Shown here: positions 1 to 15,007 of the stretch, piece by piece
Layout of the letters: every line of letters begins with the position of its first letter
Position numbering within the stretch: the first letter of the stretch is position 1
Assembly (NCBI GenBank): GCA_030144725.1
Contig: JASKMD010000021.1
Location: 2,439,768 to 2,503,767 of the forward strand
DNA from: Haematococcus lacustris
Taxonomy: Eukaryota; Chlorophyta; Chlorophyceae; Chlamydomonadales; Haematococcaceae
Direction: 5' to 3'
Length of the DNA: 64,000 bases
Notes under the pieces: generated by a model
Told to the model about the DNA's origin: nothing
The model's input: the letters and a program-made list of their open reading frames with translations, nothing else
Database searches by the model: none
Translations under genes and position numbers: made by a program

Positions 1-272
1 GGGGGGTGGGGTGGCTGCTGCTGCTGCTGCTGCTGCTGCAAAGGTGCAGGTGGTTGGGGCGGGGGCGGGGGGTGGGGTGGCTGCTGCTGCTGCTGCAGAA
101 GTGCAGGTGGTTGGGGCGGGGGCGGGGGGTGGGGTGGCTGCTGCTGCTGCTGCTGCTGCAAAGGTGCAGGTGGTTGGGGCGGGGGCGGGGGGTGGGGTGG
201 CTGCTGCTGCTGCTGCTGCTGCTGCAAAGGTGCAGGTGGTTGGGGCGGGGGCGGGGGGTGGGGTGGCTGCTG
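1..272. repeat. Minisatellite with embedded CTG runs
   Basis: Four tandem copies of a roughly 60-69 bp unit. Each has a CTG run of varying length, then AAGGTGCAGGTGGTTGGGGC, then a G-rich GGGGGCGGGG block. Copy length differs mainly by CTG number, as expected for slippage. The array lies at the window edge, downstream of the last recognisable exon pieces of the minus-strand SAWADEE gene. It could be intron, 3' UTR or low-complexity coding sequence. Long open frames across it on either strand come from the repeat and are not evidence of a gene. Confidence 0.85.
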
Positions 273-460
273 TGCGTCACTGTGGTGGGTTGGGGTTGGG
301 TCTGGAGGCGCCGCGTCAGCATCATGGCTGTCAGGGCCATAACCCTGCTGCCAATACTCCATCCCACCTTCATCGTCATCGCCACCACCATCGCCAGCAT
401 CAAGACCAGCCGCCACAGCCACGGCAGCAGCAGAAGCCCCTCCCCCATGGCCCACAATGC

Positions 461-463
<3 letters not shown>

Positions 464-546
<83 letters not shown>
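464..546. repeat. CAG trinucleotide run
   Basis: About 27 CAG triplets interrupted once by GAG. On the plus strand it would give polyglutamine, on the minus strand polyleucine, polyalanine or polycysteine depending on frame. It sits within the low-complexity 3' part of the minus-strand gene. Confidence 0.9.
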
Positions 547-549
<3 letters not shown>

Positions 550-589
550 CCCTCCACACCAGCCCAGTGACCCAGTGAGGGTAGGCTGG

Positions 590-4647
<4,058 letters not shown>

Positions 4648-5524
4648 GCGCCTGGCGCAGCCGCTGCGGGCTGCGGGCTGTGCGCAATTGAGCGCTGGTT
4701 CGCTGACGCGCTAATGCGCTCGCAAGGTTTTGCCGATGTGCATATAGGAGGTGTGTCTCAATCAGTTCAACGGGTCGCGAGTGCGGAATCGACAGTGTGG
4801 GACATTTGTTGCTTTGGGGACATGGCCTGCATGTCGTCTTAAAACATGAAATTCAGTGTGGCCAGGGGGACTTGGCTGCAGCTCCAAGGCTTATTGATGC
4901 ATCTGTCTAACGTTGATATCACCGCTTCATCAATAGTCCTTGCATCTGTCTTCACGCGGCCAGTGGCAAAGCCGCATGTCAGCAACCCCTCTGCCTCTGC
5001 CCTGCACTTCTGTCCTTCTCTACTTAACAAACCCTTTACTGCTACCACCCAGTCCACAAGGCGTTGCTCACATCATGTCAAAGTTTTACACTGCCGCCTG
5101 TGGTGCTCCCACCCTGTGCTGTTGGTCACCCCCACCATTGGCCCAGCAATTCACTTTTTGGCTCCGTCTTTGATCCGCTGCATGTAATTCTTCCTTTGGG
5201 CTCTGTATCTTACAACGGTGTCACTAGCAGGTTAGGCGCGCTTTGATCGATTGTACTGCATTGTCTCGACGACTTAATTAGCTTCGCAATGTCATTCTCC
5301 ATCTGTTTATATGCGTGTCGCAATAGGAGAGGTGGATTGGTGGCCGGAGGCACTTCCGTTCCGAGCACCCGTGCTGCCGTCGGACTAGCAACACGCGATT
5401 ACTTCCCAGGCAAGCACGGGGTGCTGTTTCTTAATGCGTGTTGCATACGATGCTAACACATGCAACTAAATCTGCTGACCTGCACAGGTGCTTGGCTGTT
5501 TTTAGGATCAGCACGAAACCCACA
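4648..5524. other. Intergenic, no gene recognised
   Basis: Lower-GC sequence upstream of the SAWADEE start codon. Short open frames occur on both strands, but none shows a domain, codon bias or splice structure that I can support. It probably contains the promoter of the minus-strand SAWADEE gene. Confidence 0.4.
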
Positions 5525-6416
5525 TCAGCCCAAGGCTCTCCCAACCACCAGTGCAGCTAGGCAATCAGCCATTGAAAACAGTGCCTTGGAGGTGAGTGAG
5601 CTTGTAAGACACGTCACCTTGTTTAGGTCAGTTTGATGTTCACTCGCACACTTCCGCAACACATGACAGGCATGAATAGCTGAGGGTAGCACACAACTGT
5701 CGTGAGCCTTAAGTTCTTGTAGTAGCTTGTAGTACTCATTAATAACCATGTTTTGTGGTGTGTGCCCCGAGACCTTGTCTTTGTGATTGTGTGTGCAGGA
5801 TGCCAATAGTAAATCACCCCCATCTCCATCACCGAGCAAGGCAGCAGCGGCGTAGAGCAGCAGCCAACAAGGAGGTAGCAAGGAGTCAGCAAGGCATGAC
5901 ATGGAGCAAAACGGTGAGTGGCCGGCCCCTGCACATGAGTGGCCCCCAATGCCCAGCCTAACCACAAGGATGCCTCTTGCTGGCTGCAAGCTTGATGTTC
6001 GCACTCCCGTCCCTTGCCCCTTCTCCCTTCCCTCCCCCCATCCCACGGCACACGCTGGAGCTTGGAGCGGGCAGCTCACGCTCTTGTCCCTTGCCCCCTT
6101 CTCCCTTCCCTACCCCGTCCCACCACCACCAATTCTGAGTCTTCTGCCCACCTACTTCTCCCCCGCAATTACACTACGACTGTTTATATTTATATTTCTT
6201 CACTATTTCTGTTGCTTCATTACTGCTGCTCAGATCCTCCTCCTCCTCCTCAGCCTCAGCCTCAGGCTGCTTGGTGATGGTCTTAGTCCCGTACTTAATG
6301 TTATGGAAGTGGCACAGGACGTTGCAGACCTGGCCATCGACCTCCTTGTAGGACTTAATTTCTGACTTGAGCCGCTTGAACGTGCCGTACCCTCCGCACA
6401 GCTTTCCGTTCTTCAT
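5525..6416 (-). CDS. Hypothetical protein, two putative exons
   Basis: The ATG at 6416 opens a segment with GKLCGGYGTFKRLKSEIKSY followed by an acidic EAEAEEEEED run (to about 6240). A second coding-like segment lies at about 5790-5525 with HTPQNMVINEYYKLLQEL and ends at the stop at 5525. The sequence between is C/T-rich and looks intronic. An in-frame TGA lies immediately upstream of the ATG, which supports this start or implies a further upstream exon. I do not recognise the family. The foldback insertion lies only 7 bp upstream of the start codon, so the original 5' UTR and promoter of this gene are now beyond 22146. Confidence 0.35.
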
Positions 6417-6423
6417 TCACATG

Positions 6424-6428
6424 TACGC
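6424..6428. other. Target-site duplication, left copy (TACGC)
   Basis: TACGC directly abuts the left end of the foldback element, and an identical TACGC abuts its right end at 22142-22146. Confidence 0.75.
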
Positions 6429-6939
6429 TGTAAGAGTACACGATTGCACGGTAGGATGCATGAACAATTGATGGTATTCCTTAACATGAAGTGCCACGTT
6501 GCCTGATGACGTTGTTTCTCACTGAATGATGTCGGTAGGTTTTAAGCGAGTTGTTGTAGTTTTTACGGGGGAGGAAGAGAACTGAAGAACAACAACCCTT
6601 TGTGCACGAAACATTTGTAAGACTCCTTCCTAACGGTTACGATCGGTCTGCCTCAAACACCTTCGGTCCTACGGTCCTCCACGGTTCTTAGTGACTTCGG
6701 GCACTGTTGTTTTATAAGCAATGGTAAATCAAACATAGCGGTCCTTAGCTCCAGCGTCGAGCTGAGACCTAGCCGTAGGTAAAGCTGCGAGACTTCTAGA
6801 AGCCGACCTTAGGCTGAAAGAAGTCCTTAGACCCATTAGCGCTTGCATTTACGAGTTTTTCCGGGCCCACGCATTACAACTGTTGCATCTGGTTTCCGAC
6901 CTTTCACGTTCATCGCAGTGCCACTTACCTTCGACGAGG

Positions 6940-7140
6940 CTTTAGACGTGGACCTCCCTTCCGGGGCTAGCACCCCGCGTAATTCTGTCTCTTCATTCAG
7001 CCCGTCCAGCCTACAGCTCAGCCCTTCGCCTGACGCGCAAGGGGCTGACCGCCTCCACCTAGACGCCAGCCTGCACCACAGCCTGCACCACATGCACACC
7101 CAGCCTACCAAGGACAAGCACCGCCACCTACCCCCACTAA
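6940..7140 (+). other. Loop of the foldback element with open frame and outward splice donors
   Basis: The loop is open on the plus strand (for example DLPSGASTPRNSVSSFSPSS, then an H-rich stretch) and continues into the arm. There GTCGAAG|GTAAGT forms a consensus splice donor. Because the arms are inverted, the same donor faces outward on the minus strand at the other side. The open frame in the arms is shared by symmetry, so it is weak evidence for a protein. Confidence 0.4.
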
Positions 7141-7453
7141 CCTCGTCGAAGGTAAGTGGCACTGCGATGAACGTGAAAGGTCGGAAACCAGATGCAACAG
7201 TTGTAATCCGTGGGCCCGGAAAAACTCGTAAATGCAAGCACTAATGGGTCTAAGGACTTCTTTCAGCCTAAGGTCGGCTTCTAGGAGTCTCGTAGCGTTA
7301 ACTACGGCTAGGTCTCAGCTCGACGCTGGAGCTATGGACCGCTATGTCTGATTTACTATTGCTTATAAAGCAACAGCGCCCGAATTCACTATATACTTCA
7401 CTAGGAATGAGGCAGGGCAACTACTCACCACCAAAGGCAACCCGCAAGGATGG

Positions 7454-8713
7454 ATGGCTAGCACAGCCACTGCACTACATCCGGACCGGGAGACACACCC
7501 TTTCCATCAAAGACCCAATAACCAAAAACATCCAGCCTCCCTCCCCAGTGGCCACAAACAGCACCTCCGCCTCCCGCTAGACAGGGCCCTACCCACGCTG
7601 GGGCACACACGCAGCCAACAACAGCTCACACACCACTCCACCACGCTACCACGGATGGCCATCACCGAATGGACCACTGTAGCGTACACTGACGGGAGCT
7701 GCATAAAGACGTCCGGGCCAGCCCCGGCACGCGTCGGGGCGGGGGTCTATATTCCAGGAAACAACGCCCTGATTACCATTGCACTGAACGACCCAAAGAA
7801 CAACACCATCAACAAAGCAGAACTCATAGCGATACACGCGGCACTCAAAGCGGGGGCTAGACGCATCGCCACCGATAGCCTCTGCTCCCTCTATCAGATC
7901 CGCCAAGCCCTCGCTAACCCTATGTCCCCCATCAATCATAGACATCACGACATCCTCACAGACATCGCCACCCTCATCGTCGACAGCCCCGACACGATCC
8001 AATTCTTCAAAGTCAAGGCCCACTCGGGCGTCATCGGAAACGAAGGCGCAGATGCCCTTGCTAAGCACGCAGCGTTACACCCGGAACAAGCCAACACACT
8101 AGGGTACCACCCGACAACACGTAAAGAGAGGGGCATATGGCTAAACAACGGGACCGACGGCGAAACCCTCGCCCCACTGCCGGACTGCCGCCACAGCGTG
8201 CGAGCACACATGCACAGCAGGCACAAGTTAGGCCTCGCCAACCAAGACAGCATTTACTATCAGATGACCCAAGACATCACCAAAGCTGCGGCGAAGGGAG
8301 CGGGCGAAAGAATGATGACCGACGCGAACATCTCCATCCCCGCGCAAAGAACCGCCCTACTCTACCGAACCGGAGGGCTCTACAACCAAAAGCTGGCTAT
8401 GCGCTGGAAAAAGGCGACAGACGACCGCTGCCCACTCTGTGGGGAGGCTGACAGTGCCACACACCTCCTCTCGGGCTGTAGCGCGACCCTACCACTTGTG
8501 CAAGAAAGGCACAACGGGGCCGGCCGCCTTATCGCCAAAGCCATCAGCAAAGGAACCCTTGGCGGGTGCATCCGGTTTGCGGACACCGGCAGCTGGGAGA
8601 AGGGAGCAAAAGACAACCTCGACCTCCCTAACGACACACTACACACAACACTACGGGCACTTGGCCTCAAGACAGCAACGACCAAAAATACCACCAGACC
8701 AGACATTCTCATG
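7454..8713 (+). pseudogene. LINE ORF2 fragment: RNase H and CCHC zinc region
   Basis: RNase H is clear, with acidic residues in YTDGSC, NKAELIAIHAALKAG and IATDSL, followed by KVKAHSGVIGNEGADALAKH carrying the late His and Asp. About 130 residues later comes CPLCGEADSATHLLSGC, a zf-RVT-type knuckle characteristic of non-LTR elements. The frame runs to RPDILM at 8713, where the DNA transposon interrupts it. It resumes at 21400. The first in-frame ATG (7454) is inside truncated sequence and is not a real start. Confidence 0.8.
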
Positions 8714-8751
8714 GTGACGCCCCTGGTCACCCCCGCCATTGGCTGCACCCC

Positions 8752-9349
8752 CATGGCTCAAGAGATAACATCTAACTCATTTCTGCACGGATGAGGTCGC
8801 CGATTGGTGCGATGAGCTGGCGATGGTCTAACTAGAGAGCAGCCATCCCGAGGGGTTTGCCGGGTGGCTGGCCCCCAACACGCGACGTGTTCTGAAGCAT
8901 CGCACACACATTTAGCGACGACTATAGGCAGCCTGGACCCAATTCGGCGTGAATGGCGCATCCTGACTGGACATGCCAACTTTTTAGGTTAGCACGCAAC
9001 AGTGTTGCAACGTCCCAGCACGCATCGAGACCCTCTCTGAAGCACACCTGCTGCTTCCCGGCCTGCTCCCTTGCCCCCAACCATAATGTGTCACCTTTGA
9101 TCATCAAACGACGCCCCGGCAGGTCGAAGGCATTGCGGATTTGCCAATGGATGGGAGCGTGACCGCGACGGCGATTTGCTGCTGAACACAGGTGCAGGCT
9201 ACATGTGGCAGCAATAATGTGGTTGCACAAGATGATTAAGCCAGTTGTGCCTGTGGCTTCTGAGCAACAACGATCGACAAGAATTACTTAAAAATATGCA
9301 GAAACTGAGCTTGTCAAGGTGCTTGCCGCTGTGCAGGCCAGTAAACGCC
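8752..9349. other. Left subterminal region of the DNA transposon
   Basis: About 600 bp between the left TIR and the first ORF, presumably 5' UTR and promoter. No further gene or motif is recognised. Confidence 0.4.
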
Positions 9350-10471
9350 ATGGTTGGCAAGAAAAGGGGAGTGCAGGCTAAATGTTCCAATGTGCAGAAA
9401 GCGAGGGAGGTTATGGCACAGCGCAGGGCTGCTGAGGCTGAGGCCAAGGCCCAGGCTCTTGCCGCTGAGGCTGAGGCCAAAGCACAGGCTGATGCTGGTG
9501 CTTATGAGGCACAGTTGCACCAGCTGCAGGCTGACCTGCAGCAGAGGGAGCAGCAAGTTGCTGACACCCAGCGCTTGCAACATGCACAGCAACAGATGCA
9601 TGACATCCAGCGGGAAGAATTTTAACGCAAGGAGCAGCAGGTGGTAGAGCAGCAGCACCAGTTGCAGCAGCAGCAGGCCGACTTGCACCTGAGGGAGCAG
9701 CAGGTGGCTGAGCAGCACCAACTGCAGCAGCAGCAGCAGGCAGACATGCACCTGAGGGAGCAGCAGGTGACGGAGCAGCATCACCAACTGCAGCAACAGC
9801 AGGCAGACGTGCTCCTGAGGGAGCGGCAGGTGGCTGAGCAGCAGCACCAACTGCAGCAGCAGCAGCAGGCAGACAGGCTCTTGAGGGAGAAGCAGGTGGC
9901 TGAGCAGCACCAACTGCAGCAGCAGCACCAGGCAGACATGCACCTGAGGGAGCAACAGGTGACGGAGCAGCATCACCAACTGCAGCAACAGCAGGCAGAC
10001 GTGCTCCTGAGGGAGCGGCAGGTGGCTGAGCAGCAGCACCAACTGCAGCAGCAGCAGCAGGCAGACAGGCACTTGAGGGAGAAGCATGTGGCAGAGCAGC
10101 AGCACCAGCTGCAGTTGCAGCAGCAGCTTAACAGGTTGCAGCAACAGCTCGAGGCACAAAGTGGGGCTGAATTGCAACGCCTGGTGCAGCAGCAGCTGGC
10201 AGTACAACAACACTTGTTGCAGCAGCAGCATGCAGACCTGCTACTGAAGCAGCAGCATGTGGAGAAGCAGCTGCAAGAGGCTGCAGACCAGCAGGGTGTC
10301 AGCACCAACCACCCCCTCCCAGACCATCCTACATGCTCTCCCCTCCTCCCTGGGTCCCTCAGGTCACCCCTCTTCAAGCGCTTACGCCAAGACACAACAC
10401 AAGCGCCCATGCCAAGGTACGCAGTTCCCATGCATGACCTCCCAAGCACCCACCACCACACCTCCCACTGA
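9350..10471 (+). pseudogene. Q-rich coiled-coil protein with an internal stop
   Basis: The ATG at 9350 opens a basic start (MVGKKRGVQAK), then an AEAEAKAQ-rich helix, then repeated segments of about 30 residues of the type ADMHLREQQVTEQHHQLQQQ up to 10110. A higher-order unit of about 190 bp is duplicated at 9720-9900 and 9900-10090. A TAA at 9623-9625 breaks the frame, which otherwise continues in the same phase to the stop at 10471. The repeats predict a long coiled coil for self-association. The protein precedes the Gag-like segment and probably belonged to the same gene. The TAA could be a decay mutation or lie in an unrecognised intron. Confidence 0.6.
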
Positions 10472-10483
10472 AACCATTCTGGG

Positions 10484-11083
10484 ATGCATGTGTGCATGTG
10501 CAGGCATCATAGTGTGGCCCATGCATTGCGCATCCCTGGGCTGCCCTACTCAGCTGTGGTGGGTGCCCACCAAAGCCGGTCGCTTGCAACAGCGCACCCT
10601 CCCCCTCAGCCCAGGCCAGCGCAGCAAGCACAGTCCAACCCAACCCAGTCACCGCCCTCCATCCCTTCCTGCCTGCCACCACTACCCCTACATGGGGGCA
10701 CAGCCAGTGGGTTGGCCGTGAGGGCCTGGGGGCAGGCATTGACGGAGTTCTTTAGCGCATGCAGCATGCCTAGGGATCTATGGGTCCCCTACGCTGCTAG
10801 TCGTCTCACGGGGGGTGCAGAGGTGTGGTGGTTCCACCAGGTGTTTAACAACACCCCCGCTGCCACGTGCTGGATGGCCTTTGTGGGAGGGCTGTGTGAG
10901 CATTACACCCCCGCTAAAGAGCAAGCATGGCTGCCAGCCGCGCAGACTTCGGCCACACGCTCCGCAGCTCAACAGGTGCACAGCGCAGCCCCCACTGTGT
11001 CGCTGACGACCAGCAACAGATTTGCCACGCTTTCAGAGGCCGATGAGCAGGAGCAGCAACTGCCCTCCCAACCTGCAAAGTGA
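10484..11083 (+). CDS. Retrotransposon Gag-like segment
   Basis: Residues around 80-140 read AWGQALTEFFSACSMP, then a tract with GGAEVWWFHQVFNN, CWMAFVGGLCEHYTP. This matches the Retrotrans_gag pattern: hydrophobic helix, L-x-G-x-A-x-x-WW, W-x-x-F, then F/Y-x-P. It ends with NRFATLSEADEQEQQLPSQ before the stop. No CCHC knuckle is seen. It lies between the coiled-coil ORF and the transposase inside one TIR-bounded element. It may be an exon of the same transcript or a remnant of an older retroelement. The first in-frame ATG is at 10484, and the true start is unknown. Confidence 0.5.
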   Translation: MHVCMCRHHSVAHALRIPGLPYSAVVGAHQSRSLATAHPPPQPRPAQQAQSNPTQSPPSIPSCLPPLPLHGGTASGLAVRAWGQALTEFFSACSMPRDLWVPYAASRLTGGAEVWWFHQVFNNTPAATCWMAFVGGLCEHYTPAKEQAWLPAAQTSATRSAAQQVHSAAPTVSLTTSNRFATLSEADEQEQQLPSQPAK

Positions 11084-11137
11084 GTGTTGCCCCCACATTC
11101 CACCCCCACCATCCACGAGCCTCACAGTCATCTGTTG

Positions 11138-11191
<54 letters not shown>

Positions 11192-14100
11192 CCGTGCTGT
11201 TGCTGTTGCTGCTCCTGTGCAGGATGGATGAGCACCAAGCAGCAGCAGCAGCGATTGCTGCGGCAGCAGTGGCTACTGTGCTAAGAGCTGCAGCAAGGGC
11301 AGAGGCAGCAGGGGCAGCAGGTTCAGTGGCACGGGCACGGGCTAATGCCGGAGCCATGGGCAGGGACAAGGCCATGCGCAGGACAAGAGGCAACCCCACC
11401 CCTGCAATCCCTCACCCGCCTTGCCCCGCACAGGCGCTCTCCCCACGTCCAGTGTGGGACTTGCGCACGCACCGGCAGCAACAGCAACAGCAGCAACAGC
11501 AGCCCCTGAGCCCCTCCCCTCAGGCCTGGCAGCGGAGGCTGCAACCGATGCTGGATGAGTTTCAGAGGTACACAGTGGAGCAGGGTGCAGAGCTGCTGGA
11601 CAGGCTGCAGCAGCACCACCGCATGCGGTCTGTGGTCAGCCAGGCCACTGGCGTGGTTCCCCCCACCCCTGACCAGGTGCTTGGGGGCATCATGGTGGAC
11701 TCACTCAGGCCTGTTCTTGCTAGCACCAAGTCCGCCCCGGGTGGACAGCGCACAACACAACAGCAGCCGTTCAACACTGCCTTGGCCATGACAATGGGCA
11801 GCGGCATTGAGCAGCATGGCATCAAGAGGACGGCCAGGCAGCTGGGCATCACGCCCCATGCAGTCAAGCGTGCCATGAGGAGCCACCTGTCCAACCTGGC
11901 AGCTGGCGCAGCAGCAGACTGGGCAGCAGCGCCCCTCCGGCGCGGCCGCCGCTGTCTCAGCCAGGAGCAGCTGGAGTACGTGCGCACCTTCTTTGAGGAG
12001 CACAGCAGTCCGTCACCCATGTACAAGGACGTGCGGCGCTACTATGTGCGCATGACCGCTGGGTAGGCTGGCTGCATGGGCTGGTAGGGTTGCATGGGTA
12101 GGGTGGCCTTCTGCAGGCTAGTTGGCTGGGTGGCTGCATGGGTACGGTAGGCTGGCTGCAGGCTGAATGCAGCACACCCCACATGCCCACAGCCCCCCCC
12201 CACAGCCGCCCATTACACTGCCGTGGCAGGAGCAGTAAGAAGAGCGAGATGCGCATGTCACGACGCTACGTGGACCGCTCCCTCAAGAAGCTGTACCTGG
12301 AGTACGAGCGGGATTGCCCAACAAACCTAAAAGTGGGTAGCACCACCTTTGAGATGTTGCGTCCGCCGTGGGTCAAGCGCATCACCGCTGCTCACAAGCA
12401 AGTGTGTGTGTGCATTCCCTGTGAGACCTGCGAGCTCCAGCTGGACCAGCTCGGCAAGCACATGGACAGCCTTGTGCTGCCTGAGGACCCACAGCCACTA
12501 GATGACAGCGACAGTGACAGCGGGAGCGACAGCGGGGGGGGGGATGGTGAGGTGCATGTGTTGTTGGCTGAGCACATTGCCAACGCTGTCGCTGAAGACC
12601 TGGCTGGTGTGCTAGATGCAGGTGTGCTAGATGAGGGTGGGCTGGAGAAGTTGGTGAGTGATGCCCAGAATGCCAGGGCTGCTGCAGGCGCTGCAGGAGG
12701 GGGAGCGGCTGCAGCAAGGTGCACAGCTGGGGGCGCAGCCATGAGGGTTGACCTGGACTGTGCCACAGTGAGCTGGTTTGTGTGCCCATGCGGTTTGTGC
12801 TGGTTTGTGTTTGTGCTTTGTGGTTTGTGGTGGTTTGTGTGCCCATGCGGTTTGTGCTGGTTTGTGTGCCCATGCAAGGTTGGCGCCAAGCCCAGCCTAG
12901 CCTGCTTGCAGCGTACGTGTAATGCCTGCAAGGATAGGAAGGTGGGCGTGAAGGCGGGGCGTGAGGGTGTGCAGCTGCAGTATCGTCAGTTCAATAAGCT
13001 GGACAATGGGCAAGGCGTAGAGTTGGCCACAGTCCAAACCACGCTGGGTGAGTTGGTGGCTGGCCTGAATGACCTCATGCAGAAGCAGTTGTGGCATCAA
13101 TACCTTGCCAAGCATCAGCGTGCCACCTTTAGGGCGCACTGTGCCGCTGTGCAAAACACACCGGGGCTAGTTGTCGTGTCGTGTGACTGGTCAGAGAAGC
13201 TCACCATCCACCAAGACATAGCATGTCAGGGAGCATATTGGAAGCAGAGGACCATGTCAGTGTTCGTGGCATGTGCACACTACCAGGACATGGCGGGCAA
13301 CTACAGGGAGGAGTCAGTGTTTGTGAGTGCTGACAAGTGTGACCAGTCTGCTGAGGCTTCCACCACAGCCCTCGTGCAAGTGATTGAGTGTTTGCTGCAA
13401 GGCAGGCAGCCCCCGGATGGGGTGGGTGATGGGAGGGGTGATGGAGAGGGGTGGGTGGGCAAGATGGACATGAGGCAGCTGTGTTTGTGGTCAGATGGTT
13501 GTGCATCACAGTTCAAGGGAGCCAAGGCCATTAGGTTGCATTGGCACCTAGCCAATAGGTTTGGGGTGCCTGTGCAATGGTCATATGGTGCCACATCGCA
13601 TTTCAAGAGCACGCATGACTCTGAGGGTGGGGTGGCTAAGAAGGAGTGGAGGGAGCAGATGTTAGTGCATCCTGAGCTGGTGGGGAAAGTGTGTGGGGCT
13701 GCTGTGCTGACTGACTGGGCTAACAAGCATTTTGGTGTGCCATGCCATGCACAAGACACTAGTGCCAGCCACAGGCAACGTGGCCACATCATGTTTCGGC
13801 GCTATCTTGTGCTGGACGACGCTAGGCAAGCAACAGTATGCAGTATGCCCGAGGCTGATGTGGAGCGCATGCATAAAGATGTGAAGGAGTGCAGGGCGAT
13901 GCACCGCATGGTGTTTACACCTGACGGGGACCAGCCTCAATGGGCCATGGCTGGTTGTGCGTGCAGCACGTGCATGAGTGTGCCATGCCTGCCGTGCATG
14001 AAGCCTGACACCACTACCCCACTTGAGCCCATGCCCATGTTCCAAGACAATGTGAAGGAGGTGAGGGCTGACGAAGAGTGTTATGCATTGTTGATGTTGT

Positions 14101-14297
14101 ACCATTCTGATTTGCTGCATGATGAGGTGTGTTTTGGCAAACTGACCAACAAACACTGTGAACGATATCGCATGCACATGGGGTCAGCTGTGACACGTCC
14201 TGCGGAAATTCAAATATTTTTCGCATATCACGTGCAGGCCATCCCAGCATGTAAGACTTGCACCGCTGGGCTCAGCGCGTCGCTGTTGGCTCCCTGA
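11080..14297 (+). CDS. DDE-type transposase-like protein, spliced
   Basis: Two segments join in phase: one ending at 12062 (GCTGG|GTAGGC) and one starting at 12230 (GGCAG|GAGC). The N-terminal part has a helix-turn-helix-like stretch (ARQLGITPHAVKRAM) and LSQEQLEYVRTFFEEHSSPS. After the junction come VGSTTFEMLRPPWVKRIT and a Cys-rich patch. A second intron is likely at about 12769-12910, because that piece is a TGGTTTGTG repeat between GTGAGC and GCAG. The core has SCDWSEKL, then LCLWSDGCASQFKG, then SHFKSTHDSEGGVAKKEW. This fits a widespread, poorly named eukaryotic family with D, D and H-x-K-x-x-x-D-x-x-GG motifs and an RNase H-like fold. It is probably the mobility protein of the 27-bp TIR element. 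No frame break is seen, so it may be intact. Confidence 0.65.
11141..11188. repeat. (CTG)16 run
   Basis: Sixteen CTG triplets near the start of the transposase-like ORF. They would be read as polyalanine in the frame that joins it (AAAAAA). Confidence 0.9.
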
Positions 14298-15007
14298 CGG
14301 ATGTTAACCCCCGTGGCCCGCCAAGAATCTGGACCAAGCGTAGCCTAGAGAACTGTCCAGTCGACGGAGTGCGGTACAATAGACCCCATGCGCATCGCAA
14401 AGCTTTTAATCGCTTGAGCGCTGACTTTCGTGCCCTTTGCAAGTGGAGCGACCGACGATGCCAGTGAGAACATTGGTACTTGTACCGCTACGTAGCTGCC
14501 AAAATGAACGCGTGGGACTCATGAATTGTGGACCCGACTGCGACCATGCAGAACTGCTGCAAACCCGGCCCCCGGTCCAGCCACAGCGAATTTGAGGCTG
14601 AAAACATACCTGTAGGCTCGTCATGGCACAAGGTACGCAATAGATTAGGTTGCATGACGATGCACTAAGTGTGTGCCTCTTGGCAGGGAATAGTACCACA
14701 TCACACATGATGTGGTGTCACATGGCACATGTGTGACCAGTAGGCCTGAAACTTGTGTGGTGATATGACAGTGCTCATAGCAACCCCTTGCCGCAGTTTC
14801 ATCTAAAGGTAAAATTGCAGGCAACTACAGCATAGTTATAACCGCAGACTCCATTGTTATTGAAGATGTCGTTGCCCAACAACACACCACATGCAGCACC
14901 TGCTATGTGTACATTGCAGGTGCATATCCTGCGTTTCCGTATCTCAACAACCTTGTGCAGGTGGAGGTCGTGTAATATCCACAGGTCAGAGCACCATTCA
15001 ACATTGG

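Noticed and set aside
6836..7244. Two mirror-image 133-codon ORFs as separate genes
   Set aside because: Their ends are identical because they lie in the inverted arms of the foldback element.
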